NCBI RefSeq assembly: GCF_963678635.1
Contig: NC_087063.1
Location: forward strand, 60,582,759-60,646,758
Direction: 5' to 3'
Length of the DNA stretch: 64,000 nt
Origin: Symsagittifera roscoffensis
Taxonomy: Eukaryota > Xenacoelomorpha > Acoela > Convolutidae
Shown one piece after another: positions 33,484 through 45,492 of the stretch. The position numbers and the translations under genes are program-made. The notes below the pieces were generated by a model. That model was not told the origin of the DNA. It did not search any database and saw only the letters and a list, made by a program, of their open reading frames with translations. Numbering within the stretch: position 1 is the first letter of the stretch; the number at the start of each line of letters is the position of its first letter.

Positions 33484-34247
33484 AAGACTCAAGACTCTAG
33501 AATTCCCCCACTGAGCTCCGTGCTCATTTCGCGTTCTTCGCCTTTGAGGTGCTGGGCCCCGATGCGCTTGACACCGTAATCTGTCCTAGCAGTGCGTCTT
33601 CATCATCGGAGCTGATCACGATCTCTTCACAAGCTTTTAGTTGTTCGTTAGATGGCATCCACTCTCTCTCTCTCTGTTCATGCAACCTCTTCGCTTGGTT
33701 TGGCAAACCCTTCATTTTCGATTCTCTTACCAAGCAAAAGAAGTTATGAAGACTCAGGCTCACGTTCTTCGCCAAGTCCTCTTCCAGTATAGATTCCCTC
33801 GCCTTGGTATTATCTCTAGACACTCTACCAATTTTTTTCCATCCCGTCGTGATCGCATTTCGGTGGGTAAGCAAAGGTATCTTGAAGGCTTCCGGTCCAA
33901 TCTCTGCCAGGAACTGTCGGTATTCCTTCTGATGCTTTATTCATGTGGTCTTTTGTCACCATATACAACCAAGATGTCAATGTCGCTCGAAACCATGGGA
34001 AGAATCTTATGCGGCTCCATATGTGCCTGACCTCCATCGGTATGGCGAATATCTTGCACTCAGTCTCAAACAGCTCGAGTCTCCTGCTATAGTCAATAGC
34101 GTATATCGACTCTGCCGTCGGTGCTCTCGACTCCCGATATTTGGTCACGTTCTCCTCGATCCATCGTAACGCCAACATTGCGCCTACCACCAAGAGGGTC
34201 ACCTTCTGCCGGTGATCAGGTAATCCAATCAACCGAATTTCTTCCAC
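33484..34247 (-). pseudogene. ORF2 C-terminal end, element II
   Basis: Two frames (34247-33825, 33874-33524) with a frameshift near 33940. Blocks are GAMLALRWIEENVTKYRES, LFETECKIFAIPMEVRHIW, HRNAITTGWKKIGRVSRDN, and the Ser-rich tail ending NAK. It lies just ahead of the polypurine tract. It is not recognised as any known family. Conservation with the (+) strand ORF2 suggests a folded, helical domain. Confidence 0.65.
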
Positions 34248-34256
34248 GTCCCATAC

Positions 34257-35510
34257 TTAGCAGAGGTTTGCGTATTCTGGGTACCACACCGTCTGTGCCA
34301 GACAATGACATGGGCATTCCATATGTGTAATATCGATGCTCCGGAGATTACGTTCACCCGAAGCTTCCAGCAGAGGTTCCACCTCCATCATGTTCTCATG
34401 CATCGCATCTTTCTCCTCCAGGTTTGGAATACTATTCATCGGTTTCCCGATTACTTTCTGCCTCCCGAGGTCACTTGTGTTCTCACCTTCCAAACCCAAA
34501 AGTTCTTCCCCCCAGATTTCACTCAAGTCAACTCTTTGTTCCCTTGGCACCGTCCCCAGGATTTTCCTCAACAGTTTGTGTGAGTGGTGCGACATTCGAG
34601 CCAGTCGTACGCACTTGGGCACCGAGAAGGCTTTGCTTATTAGTATCCTCTGGCTGGATACCTCCACCATCGCCATATGTAATGGATAGTGGCTTCCACA
34701 TAGGTTGGCCAATACTGATCCTACTAGGGACTTCACATTTACTGGCAGACCATAGGTTTCACCCACGGGAAATCCCAATTCCGCCTCAAAACCAACCTTC
34801 CACCCTCTGATGTGCTTCTGGGTTACTTGCAATGCTCCAGGCCATGACTCCACACTCAATGCTGTCACCAAGGGGCGCTCGGACTCCAGCATCTCCAGTG
34901 ACTGTAGACTGCGCATCCTCGAGAAGAGCCCTAAAGCCGTTGTTATGATCACAGTAGTGTTCGTATAACACTCAGCCACTATTTGTATTTCACTCTTTTC
35001 TCTTTCTCTGATGTCGCCAAACCAAGCGACTAGGTCCTTTCTTTGGAACGACTGTATCCTGACACATGATCGCCCACCACAATTGTGCTCTCCGCTTCCA
35101 CGTGTCAGGTCAAGACAACTACCCTGTTCCATCTTCTTCACTGATCCTAGCTTACTCGTTGCTTCGCCCGACTCCTTGCTCTGAGGCAAGATCAGCTTGT
35201 GTACTAAATTCAGTGTTCCCAGGTCCTTGTCTTTCGTCGGTGCTAGCCTCACTCGCTCCGTGACCTCTTCAATCAGACTTGCGTGGGGATGTGGGCACCA
35301 GGAGGGCCTCAGCAATTTCCACACCACTCTTAAGTCCGTGATCAGCATGCCATTCCCGTTCCCCATTTTTAACTCCACTCTCTTGTTCGAGCATGGCACG
35401 CTTATTATCTTGGGCGTCGTCTCAAAAATCAGACCCAAGCTTGGTTTTTCTCTTTCCACCGGATCAATCTCGACGATCTTCTCCGTACAACATTTTAAAA
35501 GCTCTGTCAT
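34257..35510 (-). pseudogene. ORF2 C-terminal region, element II
   Basis: An open frame of 417 codons, among the longest intact ORF2 pieces. Shared with element III are SVPCSNKRVELKMGN, LITDLRVVWKLL and AFSVPKCVRLARM. Between these is VIITTALGLFSRM and GWKVGFEAELGFPVG. There is no transmembrane-like run longer than about 12 residues and no motif of a polymerase, helicase or protease that I can see. Function unknown. It overlaps in sense with the next frame downstream by a small gap only. Confidence 0.6.
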
Positions 35511-35563
35511 TTCGTGGTTCCTGTGAGCACTTCCGGATTATGAATCCAAGAAAGGGTTGTATG

Positions 35564-36089
35564 CTATCCCATTGTTCCAGATACATATTGATATTCTCCA
35601 CGTTTGTTGGGTCTCGAGCTTTCTCCAGTCAATGCTAAGTTACGATGCACGTCATGTCCCTCCTCGAGTTCCTTGTTGTAGAATCTTCGTATCTCGCCAC
35701 GTTTTCCATGATTCTCTAGAGACTGCCTGGAGCTGTCTTCCTTCTCTATTCCAGTACTCTGGTACACGTTCAGGATGACCGTGGAGATTCTCCTTTCCAT
35801 TGTCTTGCTTCCTATCGCTTTCTGCTGACACACTTCGATGGTATTGTTGGTCATCTCGGACATTATCCACCTCAAGAAACAAGTAGCATCTTTCCTCCTT
35901 GCCAGACTCAAACCTGAAATATCCCTGTCGACGTGCTGCATCAGCATTTGATGAACTTCCAGATTCTTGCCGCCCTGCTTCAACTTGTCGTGTGAACTCA
36001 ACGCCTCCAGCTCTATTCCCACCAGGCTCCACGCGAACATCAGCTGTCCCGCTGTTCTGACGAAAGGATTTGCCATCAAGGGCAACGCA
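35564..36089 (-). pseudogene. ORF2 region after the duplicated block, element II
   Basis: The end of a 310-codon frame that begins at 36496 inside the duplicated block. Blocks are FAWSLVGIELEALSSHDKL, DISGLSLARRKDATCFLRWI and STVILNVYQSTGIEKEDS, then RRFYNKELEEGHDVHRNL. No known domain. It is the first unduplicated ORF2 sequence after the tandem block. Confidence 0.55.
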
Positions 36090-39000
36090 GATGAGGGTGT
36101 TCTCATCGCTTCTTCGAAATAATCCCATAGTAAGTTTTGCCAAGTTCGTTTCAGTTGGCTCCCCAATACTAACTTGTTAACCTCGGCTTTTTGCTGGGTA
36201 GCCCAATTTCGTCGCTTGCGGGACACTCCACGATCGAGTTTCTTCAGGCAGTCCTGCAGCTCCTTCATCGTCTCCATAGCCACCCACCAGGGTCGAGCGG
36301 TATTCCTCGTCGCATTATTCTCAATAGGGTCGCTGGTCACTTGTTTCCCAGTAGCCTGGTGCTCGCTTGAGATCCACTCTTTGCCGACATCCACTTCCCA
36401 CATTTGTCCGCTCGTTGAGCCCCGTTTCGTGTTTGCCTTCTGGGGTCTGAAGTCTTCTTCTGTTGCCAAATTCGTCGGGACTTCCATCTTTTTCATCAGT
36501 TAGGCCAGCTTCCTTGGTTCGGAGCTGCCCTTGTAGGTTGCCGTCTTTCACCGCGCAAGAATCATGGGAGCCCTCTCCCTCAGATTCTTCTCAGAGACCG
36601 CGTCTGCCCAGCGAATTTTCAACTCCTCTTCTTCTCTCTTCCTCTTCCGAGAGCTTGCACCTTTACTTGGTGGCGTCGCCGCTATCATCACAGATTCGAC
36701 TTCTTTTCCCCCGTCCATCCCTTCCAACTCTTGCCTCCCCCTACTCGAGCCTTAAGGATAATAGTATCTTTGATTTTATTACTAGTCTTAACCTTCTCCT
36801 TCCTTTCAATCTTAACCATTTTGTCAACAGTATTTTGTTTCAGAGTAGAGCTGTCTTTACATTCGCCATCTTTGGTCTTCCGCTCCGTTTCTTCTAGTTT
36901 GACCATCTTGCTCAACAGCTCTTTCCTCGCCTTCTCGTTCAGTCCTGTGCCAATCAAGACAGGTTTCCCGAACTTCACTACCGTGTCACATAGCTCTTCC
37001 TTGAAGTCCTCTAGCGTGGTCTCACTCCTCGTCTTCTGGTTAAATTCACTCAAGAATTCCCGCGCCACGCCTTTTCCTCCAGAGTCCCCAAGAACATACA
37101 CTTGTTTACTTCGAAATTGTTGTTCATGCTCTTCTCGGCGCTCAAGAGTATCATACCCATGTTGGAAGTTTTGCTGGTCAAGGGTAGTTCCAGGTCATTG
37201 CGAGGGGATGATGTCAGAGGTGGAGTGGCCTTGTTCGCCCAATCGTCTCCACTCAATTCTTGCAGCAGTTCCTGAGTTCCCCACTTTCTGCTTCAGCTCG
37301 CCTTCTCTCAAGTACGTCTCTGAACCGGCTTTCCACGGGATCGCTTCTCTTATTTTCAGGGGTGCCCACTGATAGGTGTGAGGGTGTAGCTGGGTCCTGC
37401 TTCTTGTATTCAGTCAGGGCTACATATAAGGAGCCCGCTGCGTCCAGCTCTTTTTCTTCTTGCTTCATTTCCACTTGCTCTAGTCCGTGGGCGCCCGATA
37501 CTTTATCGTGGCGAACATCATCTCGTCTTTCAGAGCGATATGTCCCTCCTCCACGATCATTCTCCCATCGTACCAAATCGGCAGCGTGTTCTCCAGATCC
37601 GCTTGATCGAGCGTTCTCGAGATATCCCGAATTTCGAACTTGGGAGGCATTGAGCCTCTCATCTTCTTCGCTTGCGTGGTCCATGAGTTTATCTTGATCT
37701 CACTAGTGTGGAAGTAAACTGCTGCTGTATATCCGATAAACAAGTGGTCCCAGCCATCGGTGAACTCATTGAGTACACTTATCAGTGCACCACTGAATTG
37801 CGATACGCCGCCACAAGAGGATCTGGAAAGGCATACGTGACCGCTGGCCCGTAGATACAGGTTACGACCTCGCCAAGCCCCTAATCACTCCCAATGGGTC
37901 AGACCTCATGGCCAAGCACAGATCAGTTAGTAGAGGTATACCACCATTTGCCTCCTTCCATTCATCTCTCGTCTTGGGATTTCTTTCTTCACCAGTCAAG
38001 TATCGGTTTTGCATCAGGAGATACTCCACCAGTAACGTTTTCAACCCGACATCGCACTTGTAAGAGTAGGTATCCACACTTGAGTGGGTTTTCCCCATCG
38101 ACAGGGGCTCGCCATATTTAATCAACCGATGAAATGTCACCAGCTCGCCATGAGTCAAGAGCACTAGTGTCAGGTACCCATCAATTCGAAGTGTCTCCAC
38201 CCCTCTGCTGAACATGTATGCTGGACACATGTTAAACAGGTATCTGGAATAAACCAAGTACAGGGCCAACAAGAGTTTATGGTCATTCTCAACAGCTCTT
38301 GCATGAAGGCTTCGAATATGATGTCTTTCGCATAGATTAATTTAGCCATGTACTTCTTCTCTCAGCAAGGATTCAAGAATTTCAAGATTCCGTGATCTTT
38401 CCTCGTTCTCAAGTCATCTTTTGCATGCTCCCTCCGGAATCCTCCAATGGTGACTTCGTTCGCTGCCGTGACGAATCTCTCGACAGTCATCTCCCTACTC
38501 TCGGCCATCTCTAGCTGTCCCTCAAGAAATTCCCATATCTGCCTGACGAGAGGTGGAGCATTCTCCCGCGTCTTATCTGTAGCATTCTCTAGCCTTGGGG
38601 TTAGGAACGGCCACCTGCCTCTCTCTTGTGTCAGACGATATGCCATTGCTTCTCGGCCGCAGCCACATTTTTTATTTCATTGCTCGGTCCCCTCTCTTTG
38701 CTGGTGGAGCTCGTGATGGTCAAGTCCATACCTCGGAACCATACGCTGGCTGTCAGATGACTTATTATTGGGTGATTATCCCCTATCTCTGGATTGAACT
38801 TCAGTTGACGAGCGAGATTCGAAATCTCGAGTAAGAGGAACTCGTCAAACACGATGAGGATGTCTGCCAATTCGTAGAACCATCTTAAGGCATGGGACAC
38901 GTCCGCCCATGCCGCCGCCAACTCCGACTTCAGAAATCTCAAGTTTGTGGGTTCCAGTTCCCGGTGGGGGGCTGCCATCAGAATTCACCACGCATTCCCT

Positions 39001-39184
39001 TCCGCTATCAGGATCAAGAGGGCAGACACACACTGCAGTGAAGGAGGCTTGCTCGCGTATCCCCAAGACGTCGAGAACACCACTTTCGTCTTATATCCGA
39101 ATCGAGAAGTTACATTTTCCTGCACTTCATTCGTTGCTGCAAACAACGTCTGGATGGCTTCCCAGATCTTCTTCGGCGTAGGTG
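36090..39184 (-). repeat. tandem duplicate of the ORF2 central region, element II, unit a
   Basis: The downstream copy (on the reverse strand) of the block 39195-42782. Frames in coding order: 39066-38631 (SGNH-like end, VSHALRWFYELADILIVFDE), 38646-38362, 38272-37862 (hydrophobic FNMCPAYMFSRG and LTLVLLTHGELV), 37743-37253, 37101-36688 and 36496-36090 (ATEEDFRPQKANTKRG). It lacks about 490 bases relative to the other unit, mainly the equivalent of 40960-41360. The sequence is shared to the base GATGAGGGTGTTCTCATC at its end. Confidence 0.85.
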
Positions 39185-39194
39185 GAGAAGGCCG

Positions 39195-42100
39195 ATGAGG
39201 GTGTTCTCATCGCTTCTTCGAAATAATCCCGTAGTAAGTTTTGCCAAGTTCGTTTCAGTTGTTCCAATACTAACTTGTTAACCTCGGCTTTTCGTTGGGT
39301 AGCCCAATTGCGTCGCTTGCGGGACACTCCGCGATCGAGTTTCTTCAGGCAGTCCTCCAGCTCCTTCATCGTCTCCAGAGCCACCCACCAGGACCGAGCG
39401 GTATTCCTCGTCGCAATCTTCTCAATAGGGTCGCTGGTCACTTGTTTCCCAGTAGCCTGGTGCTCGCTTGAGATCCACTCTTTGCCGACATCCACTTCCC
39501 ACATTTGCCCGCTCATTGAGCCCCGTTTCGTGTTTGCCTTCTGGGGTCTGAAGTCTTCTTCTGTTGCCAAATTCGTCGGGACTTCCATCTTTTTCATCAC
39601 TTCGGCCAGCTTCCTTGGTTCGGAGCTGCCCTTGTAGGTTGCCGACTTCCACCGCTTAAAAATCATGGGAGCCCTCTCCCTCAGATTCTTCTCAGAGACC
39701 GCGTCTGCCTAGCGAATTTTCAACTCCTCTTCTTCTCTCTGCCTCTTCCGAGACCTTGCACCTTTACTTGGGGACGTCGCCGCTATCATCACTGATTCGA
39801 CTTCTTTCTCCCCATCCATCCCTTCCAACTCTTGCCTCCCCCTACTCGAGCCTTAATGATATTAGTATCTTTAATTATATTACTAGTCTTAACCTTCTCC
39901 TTCCTTTCAATCTTAACCATTTTGTCAACAGTATTTTGTTTCAGAGTAGAGCTGTCTTTACATTCGTCATCTTTGGTCTTGTGCTCCGTTTCTCTTAGTT
40001 TGACCACCTTGCTCAACAGCTCTTTCCTCGCCTTCTCGTCCAGTCCTGTGCCCATCAAGACAGGTTCCCCGAACTTCACTACCGTGTCCCATAGCTCTTC
40101 CTTGAAGTCATCTAGCGTGGTCTCACTCCTCGTCTCCTGGTTAAATTCACTCAAGAATTCCCTCGCCACGCCTTTTTCTCCAGAGTCCCCAAAAACATCC
40201 ACTTGTTTACTTCGAAAGGTTTCTTCTTGCTCTCCTCGGCGCTCAAGAGTATCATACCCATGTTGGAAGTTTTGCTGGTCAAGGGTAGTTCCAGGTCATT
40301 GCGAGGGGATGATGTCAGAGGTGGAGTGGCCTTTTCGCCCAATCGTCTCCACTCAATTCTTGCAGCAGTTCCTGAGTGGTGAAATCCTTCTCAGCTAGTT
40401 TCGGCTCAGGCGTATTCCCAACTTTCATTTCTTCTCCTGCTTCACTGAGAGTTTCGTCCATGCTCTCCCCTTCTGATTCAGCTCGCCTTCTCTCAAGTAC
40501 GTCTCTGAACCGGCTTTCCACGGGACCGCTTCTCTTATCTCCAGGGGTGCCCACTGATAGGTGTGAGGGTGTAGCTGGTTCCTGCTTCTTGTATTCAGTC
40601 AGGGCTACATATAAGGAGCCCGCTGCGTCCAGCTCTTTCTCTTCTTGCTTCATTTCCACTTGCTCTAGTCCGTAGGGCGCCCGATACTTTCTCGTGGCGA
40701 ACATCATCTCGTCTTTCAGAGCGATATGTCCCTCCTCCACGATCATTCTCCTATCGTCGCAAATTGGCAGCGTGTTCTCCAGATCCGCTTGATCGAGCGT
40801 TCTCAAGATATCCCGAATTTCGAACTTGAGAGGCATTGAGCCTCTCATCTTCTTCGCTTGCGTGGTCCATGAGTTTATCTTGATCTCACTAGTGTGGATG
40901 TAAATTGCTGCTGTTTATCCGATAAACAAGTGGTCCCAGTCATCGGTGAACTCTTTCTGCTGTTTCTCCATCGCCGCTCTTGCATGCAGGGATGGAACAA
41001 CCAATGGGCTATTCATCCCCTAGGTCATTCTCCTAACTTTCGTGAATTCGCGAACGGCGGTGGGCAAGATCTCTCTCTCTCTCTCTAGTGTCATCTCTAG
41101 CTCCCTCTTCACCAGCTCGAAGCTCCCTTTCCACGCCGGGATTCTCAAGATTTCTCGTCTGTCTGCCGTCAGGGGGTTCAAATTCCAGATTTTGTGGTAA
41201 GTTTCAATGGGATCTTTACGCTTCCCCCCCATCCTGCATAGTAGCTGCCCCCGGAAATTGAGCACCACTAACAGGGATCTTTCACTTTCCCGAAGAGCAC
41301 TGTGTCACTCATCCGTGCCCTCAGCACCTCTTGTCGGCACCAATTCAACGACGTCCCATCGAGTACACTTATCAGGCTCACCTGCACCACTGAATTGCGA
41401 TATGCCGCCACAAGAGGATCTGGAAAGGCATACGTGACCGCTGGCCCGTAGATACAGGTTACGACCTCGCTAAGCCCCTTATCACTCCCAATGGGTCAGA
41501 CCTCATGGCCAAGGACAAGTAGAGGTATACCATCATTCACCTCCTTCCATTCATCTGTCGTCTTGGGATTCCTTTCTTCACCAGTCAAGTATCGGTTTTG
41601 CATCAGAAGATACTCCACCAGTAACGTTTTTAACCCGGCAGTGCACTTGTAAGAGTAGGTATCCACACTTGAGTGGGTTTTCCCCATCGACAGGGGCTTC
41701 TCATATTTCATCAACCGATGAAATGCCACCAGCTCGCCATGAGTCAAGAGCACTAGTGTCAGGTACCCGTCAATTCGAAGTGTCTCCACCCCTCTGCTGA
41801 ACATGTATCCTGGACACATGTTTAACAGGTATCTGGGATAAACCAAGTACAGGACCAACAAGATGTTTATGGATACACTCAACAGCTCCTGCACGAAGGC
41901 TTCGAATATGATGTCTTTCAAATAGAATATTTTAGCCATGTACTTCTTCTCCTAGCAAGGATTCAAGAATTTCAAGATTCCGTGATCTTTCGTCGTTCTC
42001 AAGTCATCTTTTGCATGCTCCCTCCGGAATCCTCCAATGGTGACTTCGTTTGCTGCCGTGACGAATCTCCCGACCGTCATCTCCCTACTCTCGGCCATCT

Positions 42101-42782
42101 CAAGCTGTCCCTCAAGAAATTCCCATATCTGCCTGAGGAGAGGTGGAGCATTCTCCCGCGTCTTATCTGTAGCATTCTGTAGCCTTGGGGTTAGGAACGG
42201 CCACCTGCCTCTCTCTTGTGTCAGACGATATGCCATCGCTTCCAATTGCTTCTCGGCCGCAGCCACATTCTTCTTTTCATTGCTCGGTACCCTCTTTTTG
42301 CTGGTGGAGCTCGTGATGGTCAAGTCCATACCCCGGAACCATACGCTGGCTGTCAGATGACTTATTATTGGGTGATTATCCCTATCTCCGGATTGAACTT
42401 CAGTTGACGAGCGAGATTCGAAATCGCGAGTAAGAGGACCTCGTCCAACACGATGAGGATGTCTGCCAATTCGTAGAACCCTCTCAAAGCATGGGACACG
42501 TCCGCCCATGCCGCCGCCAACTCCGACTTCAGAAATCTCAAGTTTGTGGGTTCCAGTTCCCGATGGGGGGCTGCCATCAGAATTCACCACGCATTCCCTT
42601 CCGCTATCAGGATCAAGAGGGCAGACACACACTGCAGTGAAGGAGGCTTGCTCGCGTATCCCCAAGACGTCGAGAACACCACTTTCGTCTTATATCCGAA
42701 TCGAGAAGTTACATTTTCCTGCACTTCATTCGTTGCTGCAAACAACGTCTGGATGGCTTCTCAGATCTTCTTCGGCGTAGGT
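39195..42782 (-). pseudogene. ORF2 central region, element II, unit b
   Basis: The upstream copy of the block. Frames: 42665-41952 (SGNH2 end and helical part, WVRFV.. region with QIWEFLEGQLEMAESREM), 41939-41496 (VSINILLVLYLVY, a hydrophobic stretch, then DGYLTLVLLTHGELVAFHR), 41268-41020, 40848-40315 (GSLYVALTEYKKQ, PVESRFRDVLERR), 40202-39789 (Lys-rich) and 39666-39127 (RGVSRKRRNWATQRKAEVNK). It is collinear with (+) ORF2 at 20300-22980. No known domain beyond the SGNH-like part. A frameshift occurs every few hundred bases. Confidence 0.6.
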
Positions 42783-43749
42783 GCATCGCCTTTCAGATGC
42801 TCCAGAAGCCCTGCCGCATGCAAGTCGTCATTCATTCCAGCAAACAGCAGCAGCTCTGGCTCGCAAGGCATCTCCGACTTCATCGCCACCACCAGAGTCA
42901 GCATCTGGTTCAACTCCGCACCAGGTAGCAAGTATACCAGAGTTTCCGGCCAAAACAGTTTGGGAGATGTTCCCTCGAAATCCGAGGCTTCAACGATGAT
43001 TACTCTTGCGGCCGCTTGATCCGATCGATCATATACTGCCAATGTCTTGGCTAACTGTGCGCTTCCACAGGGTTTTCCGTACCTTGGGTCATCTGCTAAT
43101 TTTGAACCCTCGTACACGGCATCCGGGAGCCCCATGTCTTTCGGCTCCAACAGCTTGTCTACCACCCTCAACTGCGCAGGAGTTGCCAATCTGATTGTTG
43201 CGATACTTGTTTGGTGTTTGGGGGGTTCCACTATGAGCCTTGGACTCCCCAGCAGCTTGAGTGGCCTAAAGTTTATCGGTCCCATTACTGACTTCAGAGA
43301 GATCCCGGTCAGATATGCCGTCTCCATCATCCTCGCTCTCGAGAAGTGTGCTTCGTGGGCCTTCAACCAATCCACGCAATGGTGTCGACTCAAGTCCTCA
43401 TGTGACACGTGCTTGAGCCCCAGGGCCTCCGCCAACTCCTGTCTGCATTCCAGATCTTCCAGGTCCAATTCCGTTATCCTCTCTAGATATCTTGTCCGGC
43501 TCAACTCCGTTAGTCTTTCCACTCTCTTGCTATCCACCACCAACACTGAGAATATCACCGAACTTTGGTGTGTGGACGACTCTGCTTCTTCGGCCTCCAT
43601 CGGCATGGGCCCTGGTAGTCTGGTCCGAATGCTCCTCGAGCTGTCTCTTGAATCGACTCTCGCTCCCAGTCGACTAGACAGGGATCTGGTGGCAAAGAAA
43701 GGGGGTGTTGGGGTGGACCAAAGGTGAATTGGGCTGTCACAAGCAGATC
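42783..43749 (-). pseudogene. ORF2 second SGNH-like domain, N-terminal part, element II
   Basis: From the frame 43795-42761 of 344 codons. After a Ser- and Arg-rich linker comes RTRYLERITELDLEDLECRQ, and then the SGNH-like start: ARVIIVEASDFEGTSPKLFW and LLLFAGMNDDLHAAG. The equivalent of the catalytic GDS reads ASD and the GxND block reads GMND. The domain continues in the frames below 42782. The (+) copy has the same changes (ASS, GMND), so loss of the Ser is a family trait. A non-enzymatic role is inferred. Confidence 0.6.
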
Positions 43750-44322
43750 CGCCTCTAGCGTATTTATGTGCCTCTGGAAGACACCATTTAACCATTCCAC
43801 ACCCTTGGGTCTGTCAAAATGGATGCCATCCGAAGACGCGTCCTCCGGGAAGAATCGCTCCATCAGGTCTGCCACATCCAACAATCTGACGGCAAGCACG
43901 CTCCTCTGCTGTATCTGCCTGATTATCTCGTTGGGGTTTCCCACCTTCTCGTTCATTTCCATCGCATGCTGATTGGCCTTCATGTTATAAGGGATGGTGC
44001 AAATCGTGAGTATAGCGGGATCTATCTGAATCCGCAACTCCTCTAGAATGCATCTCATTTTCTCATGTAGCCTCATCACCTTCCTCGATTCACCTCTGGA
44101 CACGTCATTGGTTCCCATCATCAGAGTCTGGGAGCCTTGACCAGAAAAGCTCAAGACTCCAGTCTGCCAGTGCGACTGGATCCGGCTCAGCACTCGTATC
44201 AGGCTGTCCCCTATGATCAGGTGGACCGCACCCTCCGGTATTCTTGGTTGTGTGTAGTATTCAGCCCAAGCCGTATCATGGAAGCAACCTCTTCTCGCCC
44301 GTTGCGCCGTGTTCCAATCCAT
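43750..44322 (-). pseudogene. ORF2 SGNH/GDSL-type esterase domain, element II
   Basis: Best preserved esterase domain. From Met at 44322: residues 38-41 are GDSL (block I, nucleophile Ser40), 70-73 GTND (oxyanion Asn72) and 165-168 DGIH (Asp165, His168). These are the catalytic blocks of the SGNH family, which acts on acyl or acetyl esters. Compared with the (+) copy about 30 residues between SFSG and LMMGTND are missing, which removes the block II Gly region. The same frame runs on to 43555, overlapping the next ORF2 frame. A related esterase domain occurs in ORF1 of CR1-type LINEs, but no such reverse transcriptase is adjacent. Confidence 0.75.
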
Positions 44323-45068
44323 ACGGTTGTGTCTGTGATACCTGCCATCCGTATTCTTTTTTCAGCTCGCGATCACCACACTCCTAACTGGTTGGTCCAT
44401 CCAAGAAGGGGGTCGCTCCACTCTAATTGGATCTTCACGGGTTCCCGACTGCAATCTATCGTGTAATTCCTTGAGACGTGATGAACTCCCGCTAATTTGA
44501 CTGCTGCCCGGGGTTGAACTCGAGGTGTATCCCAGCAGTGCTACTTCCATCAGTGGACGTATCGGTTGCGCCTCCAAACCACGCACTGAGGACACCGGTT
44601 CGGGTGGTATCCACACTTCCAGTCCCTCGTTGATGTGCTCCTGAGCCGCTCGATCCAGGTTGAATCGTCCACTGGACCTAGGAATTCATCCACCTCCATC
44701 CGCGACTCTGGCCTTGACCCTGCAGCTGCTCCTTCTGTGGTCCTAGTTCCCTTTTCCTTTTGTCTCGCGAACTCTCGTTGTCGCCGCTGGATTTTTTCAG
44801 TTCCCGACTTCAATTGCTCACAATTCGCCTCATTCTCGCGTACCTTCAGCTCTTGTTGGTACTCTGCCCTCATCATGTTAAGATCACGCCTCGCCTGGTC
44901 TCTCTCGAGGATCGCTTGATCTCTTTCCAAATTCGCCTGGTCCCTCTCGAGCTTCGCGCCATCCCGGTCAAGACTCGCTTTGTTTCTCTCCCTCTGCGCC
45001 CTCTCTAGTTCCCTCTTCAGGTTACTGAGGTCCTGATATGTTTCCTCTGTCTGTTGTGACGGTGTCAT
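44323..45068 (-). pseudogene. ORF2 coiled-coil region, element II
   Basis: The frame 45068-44550 of 172 codons, then 44616-44362. It opens with a strong coiled coil of about 80 residues that contains LDRDGAK, LERDQAN, LERDQAI and LERDQAR in tandem, a heptad repeat coded by 21-bp units at about 44880-44970. After it come Arg- and Glu-rich sequence and CGYHPNRCPQCVVW, a possible small metal-binding cluster. A multimerisation role, Gag-like or scaffold-like, is inferred. The equivalent in element III is shorter and more decayed. Confidence 0.65.
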
Positions 45069-45078
45069 AGACGGTGGT

Positions 45079-45492
45079 TTACTCGTGGACTGGCCTGCGG
45101 ATCTTGCCGGTGGTCTGGTCGGTCGTGTTGTTGCTCAAGCCAGGATTTCCTGACAAGTCGAATCCCCTCACTCCTCCATCCAAATTCGAGGACAACCATC
45201 TGGTCTGCTCTTGATTGGGTATCCCCTCTGTCGTGTAAGCAACCATCAAGACAGCTTCTGTCGCTGATTCCCTGCATTCACCTTGCGCCTCTAACTGCAG
45301 AATGGCGTTCAACATCACTGCCATCCTCTCATCGACTTGGGTGTAGTCCAGATCCCTGAAGCGTTTATACAGTTCATCGAGCGTAGGTCTCTTGAGCGCT
45401 GCAGGCATGGATTTCACAAAGCGATCTGCCATTGTCACAATTTCCAGATGATCTCGTGTGTCAACCAACTTGAGAATTACCTTACCAACCAA
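45079..45492 (-). pseudogene. ORF2 N-terminal domain, element II
   Basis: A frame of 137 codons. MADRFVKSMPAALKRPTLDE begins the conserved part, followed by DERMAVMLNAILQLEAQ and ATEAVLMVAYTTEG. The same spacing is seen at 17281-17475 in element III, which identifies this as the true ORF2 start region. The Met at 45492 may be too far upstream, since conservation begins at the Met at about 45432. It is mostly helical; family not recognised. Confidence 0.6.

Noticed and set aside
34257-35510. ORF2 C-terminal region as a retroviral envelope
   Set aside because: No signal peptide, long transmembrane segment, cysteine pattern or furin-like site was visible.
41068-41087. CT-rich microsatellite inside ORF2 unit b
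   Set aside because: Only about ten dinucleotides; no sign of function.
43047-43727. A 226-codon plus-strand frame
   Set aside because: Antisense shadow of the ORF2 frame 43795-42761, which has homologous blocks in the (+) copy.
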